Source of the DNA: Halobacteriovorax sp.
GTDB taxonomy: Bacteria > Bdellovibrionota > Bacteriovoracia > Bacteriovoracales > Bacteriovoracaceae
Direction: 5' to 3'
Assembly (NCBI GenBank): GCA_002720865.1
Contig: PBIO01000011.1
Span: forward strand, 1-64,000
DNA: 64,000 nt
The notes under the pieces were generated by a model. The model had not been told where the DNA came from, did no database searches, and was given only the letters and a program-made list of their open reading frames with translations. Position 1 is the first letter of the stretch. Every line of letters starts with the position of its first letter. Below are positions 8,586 through 17,864 of the stretch, one piece after another. The translations under genes and the position numbers were made by a program.

Positions 8586-9593
8586 CTATTTTAAAAAGTC
8601 TGAGATTTTTTTATAGGTTTCATTGGCCGTGACTTGATTTAAGCAAATCATAGAATCACAATAATGAAGACCACAATAATGATGTGTTCTTGTTCTACAT
8701 TCTAGACCATCAATATAAGAATAGGGATGCTCCTCTATATTATAAGGGTGCCACTCAAGAGGTGGTTCTGGTCCGAAAAAAGTGTAGGTTTTAATTCCAA
8801 GGGCCACGCAGATATGCTTTAGGCCAGTGTCATTTCCAATATAAAGTTGAGAACCAGAAAGCGTGTCTGGTAATTCAGATAAGTCGTCTTGGATAAACAC
8901 TGCTTGTTTTGGTAGTCCCATTGCTTCTAATTCTTTTTGTATTTTTACATCATTCTCACTTTTTGAAAGAGGAATAATAATTCTGGCAGCAGGATGGTTC
9001 TTTGAGATCAAGTGGCTCAATTCAACATAATGCTTTAGTGGCCACATCTTTGTTTCTCTCGTTGCAACGACTCCCAAAATAATTTGATTTTTAAAAGATA
9101 CCTTCAAATTCATTTTGGGTTTAAAATCTAAATAGCTTGGATAAGCTCCTTCCCTATCTAAATGTGACCAGGCCCCATCGAGGTCTCTTTGAATCAAGGC
9201 CTTAATTTTCCCCTGCTCAAAAACTTTACCACCTGATTTTAAATGATGATTGTGGGAGAAATAAGGTATCTTGTAGACTTTTTGATAGAGCTTGAAAAAC
9301 TTCTCTGTTCTACCGGATAGATGCATTTCGTAAATAAGGTCGATACTTTTATTGAACAAGACTTTTCTAAGTTTCCACCAGCCAAAAAGATTCTTTAAAT
9401 CTAAAGGAATAATTTCGTCAGCATCAATTTGAACATTTTTATAGAGGGGGGTCATCCAAGAAGGAATGGCATAATAAAGCTTTGCTTGGGGGTAAAGTGA
9501 CTTTATATAGCTAATCGTTGAAAGCCCCATTACGGAATCGCCCATTGCTCTGTTTTTGACAATAAGAATGTTTTTTGGCGATAATGAGGACAT
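8586..9593 (-). CDS. Glycosyltransferase family 9 (heptosyltransferase-like)
   Basis: 335 residues with the GT9 two-Rossmann layout. The N-terminal ILIVKNRAMGDSVMGL resembles the substrate-binding loop of ADP-heptose:LPS heptosyltransferases. The C-terminal motif is YIGNDTGLKHICVALG, followed by TYTFFGPEPPLEW. It probably adds a sugar to the lipopolysaccharide inner core at the inner membrane. It is divergent from two more LPS-type glycosyltransferases at 9630 and 10391, so the locus is an LPS-core cluster. A C-terminal Cys/His-rich segment (CRTRTHHYCGLHYCDSMIC) is typical of a subset of GT9 proteins. Confidence 0.85.
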   Translation of the reverse strand: MSSLSPKNILIVKNRAMGDSVMGLSTISYIKSLYPQAKLYYAIPSWMTPLYKNVQIDADEIIPLDLKNLFGWWKLRKVLFNKSIDLIYEMHLSGRTEKFFKLYQKVYKIPYFSHNHHLKSGGKVFEQGKIKALIQRDLDGAWSHLDREGAYPSYLDFKPKMNLKVSFKNQIILGVVATRETKMWPLKHYVELSHLISKNHPAARIIIPLSKSENDVKIQKELEAMGLPKQAVFIQDDLSELPDTLSGSQLYIGNDTGLKHICVALGIKTYTFFGPEPPLEWHPYNIEEHPYSYIDGLECRTRTHHYCGLHYCDSMICLNQVTANETYKKISDFLK

Positions 9594-9629
9594 ATAAGCA
9601 ACTAATTTTTCGAAGGAATCGAGTCCTCG

Positions 9630-10394
9630 ATGGTCAAAATATCAGCTGTCATTATAACGTTCAATGAAGAGAATAACATAGCTCGTTGCATCAGCTCTGT
9701 TAAAGAGCTCGCAGATGAAATCCTTGTGGTCGATTCATTCTCCACTGATAAAACAGTAGAGATCTGTAAGAGCTTTGGAGTTAGGTTAGTTGAGCAAGAG
9801 TTTTTGGGATATATAGAGCAAAAAAACTTCGCCTTAGATTTAGCTACATATGATTATGTTATTTCTATCGATGGTGACGAAGCATTAGATGAAGTCCTCC
9901 AAAAAAATATATTAAAAGTAAAAGAGAATTGGATTGGAGAAGGTTATTACTTTAATCGATGTACAAACTATTGCGGTCAATGGATTAAACATTCCGGCTG
10001 GTATCCAGATAGAAAACTTAGACTTTGGAGAAAGGATAGTGGTCGATGGAGTGGAGCAAACCCCCACGACATTATAAAAATGAAAGAAGGTTCTGTTACC
10101 AACCATCTTGCTGGCGACATCTTACATTATAGTTACCCATCTATTTCTTCCCATGTAAATCAAACGAATAATTTTACGACTATTGCTGCTAAAGAAGCTT
10201 TCTCAAGAGGTGTAAGAAGTTCATTTTTAAAACCAACTTCCAGAGGAATTCTAAAGTTTTTCAGGGATTACTTTTTTAAGCTTGGTATTTTAGACGGAAG
10301 GTATGGTCTTGTTATTTGTACGATCAATGCCCTTAGTGCCTTTTTAAAATACGCCAAAATAAAAGAACTCCAAGAAAATAAGGCCATCGAGTGA
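9630..10394 (+). CDS. LPS-core type family 2 glycosyltransferase (WaaE/KdtX-like)
   Basis: A 254-residue GT-A glycosyltransferase. ISAVIITFNEENNI at the N terminus, EILVVDSFSTDKTVEI near 31-46, the metal-binding ISIDGDEAL near 78-86 and the later W-x-G-x-x-P-H-D are the pattern of the WaaE/KdtX beta-glycosyltransferases that decorate inner-core heptose. The stop overlaps the next gene by four bases (GTGA), indicating translational coupling. Confidence 0.8.
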   Translation: MVKISAVIITFNEENNIARCISSVKELADEILVVDSFSTDKTVEICKSFGVRLVEQEFLGYIEQKNFALDLATYDYVISIDGDEALDEVLQKNILKVKENWIGEGYYFNRCTNYCGQWIKHSGWYPDRKLRLWRKDSGRWSGANPHDIIKMKEGSVTNHLAGDILHYSYPSISSHVNQTNNFTTIAAKEAFSRGVRSSFLKPTSRGILKFFRDYFFKLGILDGRYGLVICTINALSAFLKYAKIKELQENKAIE

Positions 10395-11365
10395 AGATCG
10401 TATTTCATTGCGCTACCCCACTTCCTGTAAAAACTTACGGCGGAATAGAAAGAATCGTATTTTGGCATATGGTTGAACTCTCAAGGCTCGGACATAAAGT
10501 TGTTCTCATAGGTCATCCTGATTCAGATGTTAAAAAATTTGGAATAGAACATATCCCCTATGCCAATGCTGATCTCGACTGGGAAAGGTTAATCCCCTTA
10601 GATACCGATATTGCTCATTTATCCTATAACCACCAAGTAAGAAGTGGTCTTCCCACTTTATGCACTGTTCATGGGAATGGACAACTAGGTGAGCGTTTTT
10701 TACCAAACTCGGTTTTTGTCTCAAAAAGGCATGCCCAGATTCACGGTGCAAAAGAATTTGTTCATAATGCCTTGGACTTTAGTGAGTACCCTTTTAATGA
10801 AGATAAAGAAATTAATTGGAATCGATTTCTCTTTCTTGCTAAAGGAAGTTGGCGTGTAAAAAATTTAAGGCATTGTATTCGCGCCTGCCGAAGAACTAAA
10901 AAGCACTTAGAGATCATAGGAGGAAGAAGTCTTTTCCCTTGGCCTCGAATAAAATCACATGGATTTGTTGGTGGAAAAGAAAAACTCTCAATAATGGAAA
11001 ACTGCGATGCCTTACTCTTTCCAGTAAGATGGGAGGAGCCATTTGGAATAGCCATTATTGAAGCTATGGCCATGGGACTCCCTGTTATAGGTTCTCCCTA
11101 TGGAAGTTTACCTGAGCTTGTTACTGAAGAGCTCGGAATAATCTGTAAGAACTTCGAGGAACTCGTCATGTACCTGTCTACAGATAATTCCAAAAAGTTT
11201 AATCCTAGAAAAATTCGCGAAACGGCAAAAGAAAGGTTCTCTATCGAGAAGCATTCAAAAGCCTATCTTGAGTATTATGAAAAGATCCTATCGGGACAGG
11301 AGCTTCACTCCACTGCTCCTAAGCTTATCGGGCAAAAAAGAGCCGAAAGCCTTTTAGACTTCTAA
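10391..11365 (+). CDS. Glycosyltransferase family 4
   Basis: A 324-residue GT-B fold enzyme. The N-terminal domain has a YGGIERIVFWHMVELSRLGH acceptor-side motif, and the C-terminal domain carries WEEPFGIAIIEAMAMGLPVI, the conserved E-x7-E nucleotide-sugar site of GT4. It starts with GTG in a four-base overlap with the GT2 gene. It probably extends LPS or another surface glycan; donor and acceptor are unknown. Confidence 0.85.
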   Translation: MKIVFHCATPLPVKTYGGIERIVFWHMVELSRLGHKVVLIGHPDSDVKKFGIEHIPYANADLDWERLIPLDTDIAHLSYNHQVRSGLPTLCTVHGNGQLGERFLPNSVFVSKRHAQIHGAKEFVHNALDFSEYPFNEDKEINWNRFLFLAKGSWRVKNLRHCIRACRRTKKHLEIIGGRSLFPWPRIKSHGFVGGKEKLSIMENCDALLFPVRWEEPFGIAIIEAMAMGLPVIGSPYGSLPELVTEELGIICKNFEELVMYLSTDNSKKFNPRKIRETAKERFSIEKHSKAYLEYYEKILSGQELHSTAPKLIGQKRAESLLDF

Positions 11366-11463
11366 GAATTCAGCTATTTAGACCCTATCATTTCTTCACT
11401 CTCCATTGCCAATAACAAAGCTCTGTTGCTACGAAAGAACACTAGAAAACCGTGGAATTATGG

Positions 11464-12849
11464 ATGCTTAAGCTATTTTTAGTACTGACTTTTTTTGCCA
11501 ATCTTTCAATTGCCGACGAAGTGCAAATGAATGAAGACGCGCAAAATAGGATTGCCTACTTTACTGTTAGACAACAAACTATAATTGAAAATAATCAAAA
11601 GAACTTCAAAAGACTTCTAAAGAGACTTAAGAAAGACCAAATTATAGGACTCGAACTAATTGTAGCTGCAAGTTCAAAATCAAGAATTCAAAGTCGTTTC
11701 GGTCATACACTTTTAAGATTTGTCGATAAACTTGGAAGCCCAGGAAACGATCTAGTCCTTAGCTTTGTTGCAGATTTGGATGGGCCTAGGATTAGTAATA
11801 GAAGAGGTGTCTTTGGCGGCTATCCAGTTTTCCCACTTCTCAAAAAGTTTAGGGAGTTTAATCAAGATTATATTAAAAATGAAAATCGTCCTCTTGAAAG
11901 ACATATTATTCCAAGCGATTCTAAAATGAGGTCTGATCTTATTTTAGTCTTATCGAATGCTTGGAACAAGCTTGAGGAAAACCAAACTATTTTAGATGAA
12001 AAACAAATTTTAAAAGCAAAAGAAAGAGCCTTAAAAAGAGCGAAAAAACTTAAATTAAGTAACAAGTTTAAACTATTACCGATTTTACGTTCAGATTCTA
12101 AATTTATCGTAGGCTGGAACTTAGTGGACAATAATAAAATCGTTCATATAGAACCAGTAAAACTAAAAGTAGCTTTTACAGATGAGTTTGGAAAATATAA
12201 ATTTCTAGGGAACAACTGTGCCGGAGCTCTCGTTAAATTATTTAAAAAATCTCGATTCCCTAGCCGAGGGAGCCTTCTCTTTGCTGGTAGAATGCCAATT
12301 AAAATCCCAACCTATTTTGAAAAATCTCTCTTAAGCCCTTTCCCTAAAGTTACAATAGAAGGACTAGAGCCTTTAAAAAATAAGATTAGGTCCCTACTTA
12401 GCCTTAAAAAAAATGGAACCTCAGATGACTTTTACCAGGTAGAGAAATGGCCGAGTCATGCTGCTCTTACTTTATCCTCCAAGCTATCAGTATTGGAGAA
12501 ACTAAAACTCCTCGATGCTTTTTTATTTCTTCCAACAACAATTAAAGCACAGCTCAAGAGAGAACTCCCTGAACTGGCAAAGAGACCAACCTACGATGAG
12601 ATTTATGAGTTGGGTGCCCATCCGGAAAATCTTTATAACCTGTGTGAAGATCAGTCCTGTGGAAGACGTTTAAGAGTGTTAGCTAACAAAATTTGGACCA
12701 AAGAAGATTTAGAATTAAAGAAAATAAAACTAGGAAAACTAATCAAAAAAATAAAAGAAAACAAACTTAAGAAAAGTTTAAAGCTTAGACCAAAGGTTTT
12801 AAAACATTTTGATTTTTTATTTTCTCCTATGCAGCCAATCGGCCAATAA
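11464..12849 (+). CDS. Secreted DUF4105-like (Lnb N-terminal periplasmic) protein
   Basis: About 461 residues with a signal peptide (MLKLFLVLTFFANLSIA). Two spaced motifs, SRFGHTLLRF near residue 75 and LGNNCAGALVKL near 250, match the DUF4105 / Lnb periplasmic domain. That domain is a permuted NlpC/P60-type papain fold with catalytic His and Cys. It would act on peptide or amide bonds in the periplasm or outside. The last 150 residues are Lys/Leu-rich helices. I chose ATG 11464 over an in-frame GTG four codons earlier because the signal peptide then begins properly. The 3' end overlaps a convergent gene by 23 bases. Confidence 0.6.
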   Translation: MLKLFLVLTFFANLSIADEVQMNEDAQNRIAYFTVRQQTIIENNQKNFKRLLKRLKKDQIIGLELIVAASSKSRIQSRFGHTLLRFVDKLGSPGNDLVLSFVADLDGPRISNRRGVFGGYPVFPLLKKFREFNQDYIKNENRPLERHIIPSDSKMRSDLILVLSNAWNKLEENQTILDEKQILKAKERALKRAKKLKLSNKFKLLPILRSDSKFIVGWNLVDNNKIVHIEPVKLKVAFTDEFGKYKFLGNNCAGALVKLFKKSRFPSRGSLLFAGRMPIKIPTYFEKSLLSPFPKVTIEGLEPLKNKIRSLLSLKKNGTSDDFYQVEKWPSHAALTLSSKLSVLEKLKLLDAFLFLPTTIKAQLKRELPELAKRPTYDEIYELGAHPENLYNLCEDQSCGRRLRVLANKIWTKEDLELKKIKLGKLIKKIKENKLKKSLKLRPKVLKHFDFLFSPMQPIGQ

Positions 12850-13495
12850 TAGGTTCATCCTCTTCAATCAACTCCAATTTATTATGATAAAAGGTAGCCG
12901 CCTTTTCCATATTGAGCTTACTATAAATATTGATCAATAGCTGGTAAATGGACCTTGGAGAATCTGTTACCTTTGACGCCCTTACTAGGGTCTTTGCCAC
13001 GAGCTCTAAATCAACTCCTCGACCTCTCTGAACAACGGCGTGATACAAGCAGCTATGATCATCACTCGGTGCTAGCTCAGCGGCGGTCTTCAAGTAGGCC
13101 GTCGATGTTTTGAAAAGCTTATCTTGCTGAACTTTGTCTTCTTTTTCAATCAAGGCTAATTCAAAATACAAGATTCCAAGAGCCAAGGAACCTAGATAAG
13201 AAAGCTCTAGGTCCTTTGTTTCCATATAAGCATACTCACAATACTGAATAGCTCTTTCGATATACTTTTTACCCCTGTATGACTTTTTAACAAAAAGCAT
13301 AATGCCAACTGCAAGTGACTCTTTAGCCGAAAGATAGCTAACTGGAGTGCTTTCCCAGTCTCTACATTTTACATTCATAAGGCTTCTCAAAGTTGAGAGC
13401 TTTACAACATTCTCTTTGAAGGATTCACGCTTATGAATAAAGTAGATTCGCTTTGAGTAAAAGCTTTTAAATAAGTCTCTTCTCGTAATATTCAT
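12827..13495 (-). CDS. Hypothetical TPR-like helical protein
   Basis: About 222 residues without a signal peptide. Helical repeats such as YIERAIQYCEYAYMETKDLELSYLG and TAYLKTAAELAPSDDHSCLYHAV suggest TPR-like pairs across residues 85-210. The ATG at 13495 is preceded by GGAGG at good spacing; an upstream TTG is less likely. No specific family is recognised. TPR proteins mediate protein-protein contacts, and no partner is evident from neighbours. Confidence 0.6.
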   Translation of the reverse strand: MNITRRDLFKSFYSKRIYFIHKRESFKENVVKLSTLRSLMNVKCRDWESTPVSYLSAKESLAVGIMLFVKKSYRGKKYIERAIQYCEYAYMETKDLELSYLGSLALGILYFELALIEKEDKVQQDKLFKTSTAYLKTAAELAPSDDHSCLYHAVVQRGRGVDLELVAKTLVRASKVTDSPRSIYQLLINIYSKLNMEKAATFYHNKLELIEEDEPIIGRLAA

Positions 13496-13662
13496 TGCCC
13501 AGACCCTCCGACTCAATCACCTTATAGGAAAAGTTAATTTTCTCAAGGTCCACTAATTTCAATAGCTTTTCTTAAGAAAATTGCTTGAAAACTGCCAAGA
13601 ATAGATGGCTAAGCGAATTCATCCTACATATAATATTTAGAACCACGACTTAAGGATTAATT

Positions 13663-14964
13663 ATGATTAAGAACTTCTTTCAACTAGATGATTTTAATAC
13701 TTCAATTAGAACAGAGGTGATTGCGGGAATTACCAGTTTTTTAGCCTGCTCTTATATTATTGTAGTCAACCCAGGAGTGCTCTCTGCAACAGGCATAGAA
13801 TACTCCGCTCTACTTACGGCCACTGTTTTAATCAGTATGTTTAGTAGTATTGCCATGGGTCTTTATGCCAATAATCCTATCGTCCTGGCGCCAGGCATGG
13901 GGCTAAATGCTTTCTTTGCTTTTAGCCTCGTAATTGGAATGAAGGTTCCAGTTCCAACTGCTCTAGGCGCTGTCTTTTGGTCTGGAGTTATCTTTATATT
14001 GCTCTCTATTTTTAAACTTAGGGAGCTTATCATAGATAGCATTCCCCTAAGTCTACAAAAGGCCGTTGCCTGTGGGATTGGTCTTTTTATAGCCTTTATC
14101 GGCTTTAAAAATGCGGGAATGGTAATTGATAGCGCTCCAACACTAGTAACGATGGGTCCGATTAATCCTATTACTGTTTCTTTTTTTATTGGATTTGCCA
14201 TTACTTGCTTTTTTGTTCTTAGGAAAATTCAAGGAGGCCTCCTTTTTGGGATTATTATAACAACCATAATTTTTATCCCCATTGGTAGATTATATGGAGA
14301 TCAAATTCTTGTCTCTTTCAAAGGAATCTTTGCTTATCCGGACTTTTCTCTCTTTGGAAAACTTGATTTTCTCGGGGCTTTAAAGTGGTCTCTTTATCCG
14401 GCAATCTTCAGTCTCGTCTTCACTGATCTTTTTGATACGTTATCTACTTTTGTTGGAGTTTCCCAGGCTGGGGGCTTAATAGACGAGAATGGAAGACCTA
14501 TAAGAATGAAAAAATCTCTTCTTGTGGACGCTGTTGCCACGACCTGTTCAGGTATTGTTGGAATCTCACCAACAACTAGCTTTATAGAATCGGCGGCGGG
14601 GATACAGGCAGGTGGACGAACGGGCCTAACGGCAGTGGTGGCGGGTCTTCTCTTTTTTCCATTTTTATTTTTATCTCCACTACTTTCAATGATTCCAGCT
14701 CAGGCAACAGCACCAGCTCTTATCCTAGTTGGTGCCTTTATGATGGCTCCGGTATTAAAAATAAAATGGGATCAACTCGATGAGGCTATTCCAGCATTTC
14801 TTGCAATGATACTTATACCGCTCACTTTTTCTATTTCTCATGGAATTATATGGGGATTCTTAAGCTATACCCTATGTAAATTAATCATGGGCAAACATAA
14901 GGAAATACCGAAATTTCTTTACCTAATTGATGCACTTTGCTTAGTTATGCTTTTTATTCATTGA
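13663..14964 (+). CDS. AzgA-family (NCS2) adenine/guanine/hypoxanthine permease
   Basis: A 433-residue inner-membrane transporter with about 12-14 hydrophobic segments. Family features include EVIAGITSFLACSYIIVVNP at the N terminus, APGMGLNAFFAF near 73-84, and GISPTTSFIESAAGIQAGGRTGLTA near 302-326 (substrate-site helix). These match the PbuG/AzgA subfamily, proton symporters of purine bases. A good ribosome-binding site (AAGGA) precedes the ATG. It fits functionally with the adenine deaminase at 22216. The 3' end overlaps convergent sixA by seven bases. Confidence 0.9.
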   Translation: MIKNFFQLDDFNTSIRTEVIAGITSFLACSYIIVVNPGVLSATGIEYSALLTATVLISMFSSIAMGLYANNPIVLAPGMGLNAFFAFSLVIGMKVPVPTALGAVFWSGVIFILLSIFKLRELIIDSIPLSLQKAVACGIGLFIAFIGFKNAGMVIDSAPTLVTMGPINPITVSFFIGFAITCFFVLRKIQGGLLFGIIITTIIFIPIGRLYGDQILVSFKGIFAYPDFSLFGKLDFLGALKWSLYPAIFSLVFTDLFDTLSTFVGVSQAGGLIDENGRPIRMKKSLLVDAVATTCSGIVGISPTTSFIESAAGIQAGGRTGLTAVVAGLLFFPFLFLSPLLSMIPAQATAPALILVGAFMMAPVLKIKWDQLDEAIPAFLAMILIPLTFSISHGIIWGFLSYTLCKLIMGKHKEIPKFLYLIDALCLVMLFIH

Positions 14965-15395
14965 GACTTCCAATCGAGCTTAAAGCCATCTTCTTCGTAG
15001 ACAAAGGAAATCATGGACGCTGTTGAGAAGCCTAAAGAAGATTCGTTCTCAATAAGAAGTTCTCCAAGAAGGGCCATATATGGCATATGCCCCACAAGCA
15101 TTGTATTCTTATTTCCTTGTTCTAACTTCTCGGCCCAAATTTTTGGCTCACTACCGGGAAGTAAATCATCCACTTGTGAAAGAGGTAAGTTCCCCCCGAG
15201 CTCTTTTTGAAGAATCTCAGCTGTTTGCTTTGCCCTTAAAACTCCACTATGACAGATTTCATCAATTCCAAAACTTTTTCTCTTAATTTGCTTGGCCAAT
15301 GCAACCACCTCCGCAATTCCTTGCTTTGTAAGTGGTCTTTCTGGATCTATTTCTGGCCCCACGGCCTGTCCATGTCTCACTAGATAGATCTTCAT
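14958..15395 (-). CDS. sixA: SixA-like phosphohistidine phosphatase
   Basis: A 145-residue compact histidine-phosphatase. The N-terminal RHG motif is YLVRHGQA (catalytic His8). A second basic patch, CHSGVLRAKQTAEIL, holds the phosphate-binding Arg, and LVGHMPYMALL has the second catalytic His near 102. SixA removes phosphate from HPt or PTS histidines. Length and motifs match the family. No HPt protein is adjacent. AGGAG precedes the ATG. Confidence 0.85.
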   Translation of the reverse strand: MKIYLVRHGQAVGPEIDPERPLTKQGIAEVVALAKQIKRKSFGIDEICHSGVLRAKQTAEILQKELGGNLPLSQVDDLLPGSEPKIWAEKLEQGNKNTMLVGHMPYMALLGELLIENESSLGFSTASMISFVYEEDGFKLDWKSQ

Positions 15396-15531
15396 AATTA
15401 AACTCCTGAAAACACCAGAAATTGTAACATAGGATTTTTTTTAAGCCTAAGGCACCGAAATCACTATATACCCAAACAAAAGACTCAGGATAAAGCTGAG
15501 TTTGACCGATAATACTTAAAAGGAGAATACC

Positions 15532-16827
15532 GTGTATTCAGCTCATCATTTTTACTTAACATTCAATCCTCATTTAAATGACTATATAGAACCAGACTAT
15601 ACTCAGGCTCATGAGTTCTATGAGTACTTAAGAGAAGCTGTTAAGAAGGATAAGAAAGCCTATGCTTATTGGGGAAAGTTCATTGCCAAGGATAGGGATC
15701 ATAAGGTTGATCACGAAAAATTTAAAAAAGTTATTGAACAAAACTCGGAAAATGGGGTCAGTACTCATCTTTATATAAGTGATTTTAAGAATGTTTGGGT
15801 TGGAAAAGTTGAAAGCGTTCATAAAACAATAGGAAAAGATTTTAAAACTCTAAATATCTATAAAGATAAAAATGTTGAAATTTGGTTCAAGCTATCTGAC
15901 TTCACATTATTAGAATACACTTATGAATCGACAGCTAATAAGTTAAGCGAGCTCTATATAGATAATGAGTATATGGATTTAAAAATCCATGAAGTTTCTC
16001 CCTTCACTACCGCCGTAAGATATCCAGCGATATTACAGGATTTAGCAGACGAGCATTATTTTGATGAGCTAGACACCACAGAATGTTCTCATTTAATTCT
16101 GCAAGAGAATCAAGCGATTAATAATACTGGTCTATCAAAAGTTATTAAAACAATTCATAACTATGCATTTCCAGAGTCCATGTATAATAAGATTCCCCAT
16201 TCCGCTAAGCACGAAATTGAATCCGCTGAAATTGATATGTCTGAAAACAGACATCATAACTTAAAGAAAGTTGCCTTTAGCTATATAAAAGCTTTAGAGA
16301 TTGTTTTAAATGATTTGGTTTTTCATCATCTTAAAAAGCAAGGCGCTGCTGATGAGTTTTTTGTAAATCCTCATGTCATGCCTCCCAAAATTTTATTAGA
16401 TGACTTTGATTCAGAGGCTATCCCTCTTTCACAATTTCATAAAAACTTTTCTATCAATCAAATTATATATTTTGTTCAAAAAGCCTCGAAAAGTAATCGC
16501 CTTAACTTTGCTAGGGCGTTTGGGAAACATAAGCAGTTTCTACGCTGGGTAACAAGTGATCTTCAAAAGACCCTCGAAGATAACAAGATTTTGGAACTCA
16601 GAGGAATTCTGGCCCATAGTGATTCAGATAAAATTAGTGATGAAGATGCTCTGGCCATCAGAAATATAATTCTCGGTGTAGGATGTACCGGCCTAATTAG
16701 CCAAGCCTATCAATGCTTTTACCCAGAGGACTTTAGGCCTATTGCCCATGTTATGGGGGCCGTGAAAGATAAGACAAAAGAGGCCATAAATCAGAATAAA
16801 AAGACGAAATTAAAGCTAGTTAGCTAA
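15532..16827 (+). CDS. Uncharacterised protein with a HEPN-type Rx4H motif
   Basis: 431 residues, soluble, starting at GTG with AAGGAG seven bases upstream. Residues 1-200 are an alpha/beta domain of unknown family (THLYISDFKNVWVGKVESV near 80-98). Residues about 240-390 are helical and contain ELRGILAH, that is R357-x4-H362. This matches the Rx4-6H active-site motif of HEPN ribonucleases, placed near the end of a four-helix-like segment as expected. HEPN proteins are often RNA-cleaving defence or stress effectors, so a role in RNA metabolism or defence is possible. Motif matches of this length can occur by chance. Confidence 0.5.
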   Translation: MYSAHHFYLTFNPHLNDYIEPDYTQAHEFYEYLREAVKKDKKAYAYWGKFIAKDRDHKVDHEKFKKVIEQNSENGVSTHLYISDFKNVWVGKVESVHKTIGKDFKTLNIYKDKNVEIWFKLSDFTLLEYTYESTANKLSELYIDNEYMDLKIHEVSPFTTAVRYPAILQDLADEHYFDELDTTECSHLILQENQAINNTGLSKVIKTIHNYAFPESMYNKIPHSAKHEIESAEIDMSENRHHNLKKVAFSYIKALEIVLNDLVFHHLKKQGAADEFFVNPHVMPPKILLDDFDSEAIPLSQFHKNFSINQIIYFVQKASKSNRLNFARAFGKHKQFLRWVTSDLQKTLEDNKILELRGILAHSDSDKISDEDALAIRNIILGVGCTGLISQAYQCFYPEDFRPIAHVMGAVKDKTKEAINQNKKTKLKLVS

Positions 16828-16864
16828 GTTGACTCTCCGTTCCTAAACATGCCATATTTCCGTC

Positions 16865-17692
16865 ATGGATCTATCGCAAAAACTTATTACTATTTTTATA
16901 GTAAGCCTTATTTCATTACCAACTAGTGCCCTTGAATTAAAAGTTATGTCCTACAATATTTGGGGCAGACCTTTTCCACTACCTCGAAAACCAGCCAGGT
17001 TTAAAAAGAAGATTCCCGAAGCTCTAGTAAAAACCAAGGCAGATATTATTGGTATTCAAGAAGCTTTTACCAGAAGCTCTAAACCACTAGAGAAAATGGG
17101 GGAGTACTTACACTTTGCCAAATTTAATAAAAGAGGTTTCCTTAAGACAGGTGCCGGGCTTTTGACTTTAAGTAAATTTGAGATTGAAAAAACTAAAACT
17201 ATGAGCTTTTCAAAATGTGCTGGAACCGACTGTTTCGCCAAGAAAGGTGTTCTTTTTACGAGACTGAATTTAGGACCAGGACTTAGGTTAGACGTTTATA
17301 ATACCCACCTCAATGCCGCAGGAAAGGATTCAATTAGAGAGCTTCAGATTAAGGAAACCGCTAATTTTATCAGCAAGAATTCCAACCTGAACCCAGTGAT
17401 CTTAATCGGCGATATGAATACTCACCCCATGCAGGACAATTACCGCGAGTTTAAAAAGCTAATGAGCTTAAAGGATAGCTATGCTAATTATATTAGCTCA
17501 CTTCCAACCCCAACAGACCATCAGATAAATGGTTTTACCAATGGCCATAAGGACCCTCGTAAAGGCAAGAGAATCGATTATATCTTCTATAGAGGTGCTA
17601 TTGAGCTCCTTAATTCGAAAGTAAATATGGACGGACCTAAGCCCCTATCAGATCACTACGGTGTAATTTCTACATTTAGATTATCTAATTAA
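16865..17692 (+). CDS. Secreted endonuclease/exonuclease/phosphatase-fold enzyme (sphingomyelinase/DNase I-like)
   Basis: 275 residues with a signal peptide (about 1-22, ending TSALEL). EEP motifs occur in order: VMSYNIWGR, IIGIQEAF (metal Glu), VYNTHLNA (catalytic His), LIGDMNTHP, RIDYIFYR and LSDHYGV (catalytic His). The spacing and short length resemble bacterial neutral sphingomyelinase-like members, but the family also includes nucleases and phosphatases. It is exported and probably degrades an extracellular nucleic acid or phospholipid. It starts 37 bases after the HEPN-motif gene. Confidence 0.8.
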   Translation: MDLSQKLITIFIVSLISLPTSALELKVMSYNIWGRPFPLPRKPARFKKKIPEALVKTKADIIGIQEAFTRSSKPLEKMGEYLHFAKFNKRGFLKTGAGLLTLSKFEIEKTKTMSFSKCAGTDCFAKKGVLFTRLNLGPGLRLDVYNTHLNAAGKDSIRELQIKETANFISKNSNLNPVILIGDMNTHPMQDNYREFKKLMSLKDSYANYISSLPTPTDHQINGFTNGHKDPRKGKRIDYIFYRGAIELLNSKVNMDGPKPLSDHYGVISTFRLSN

Positions 17693-17864
17693 TAGATAGA
17701 GTCTTTATCATTATTCTATAAATGCTAACTCCCTTAAATCACTACGAAAATACGCGTCATTAGCAGAACTTATCAACTATCCTTACAAACATTAATTTCA
17801 TTTAAATGTCGCCTCCTGTTAGAAAGAGCCAGTTTTAAATTAGCCAACTTAAGAGAGGTATTAA

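Noticed and set aside
16865..17692. Firm call as neutral sphingomyelinase.
   Set aside because: EEP motifs do not separate sphingomyelinase from nuclease or phosphatase members at this resolution.
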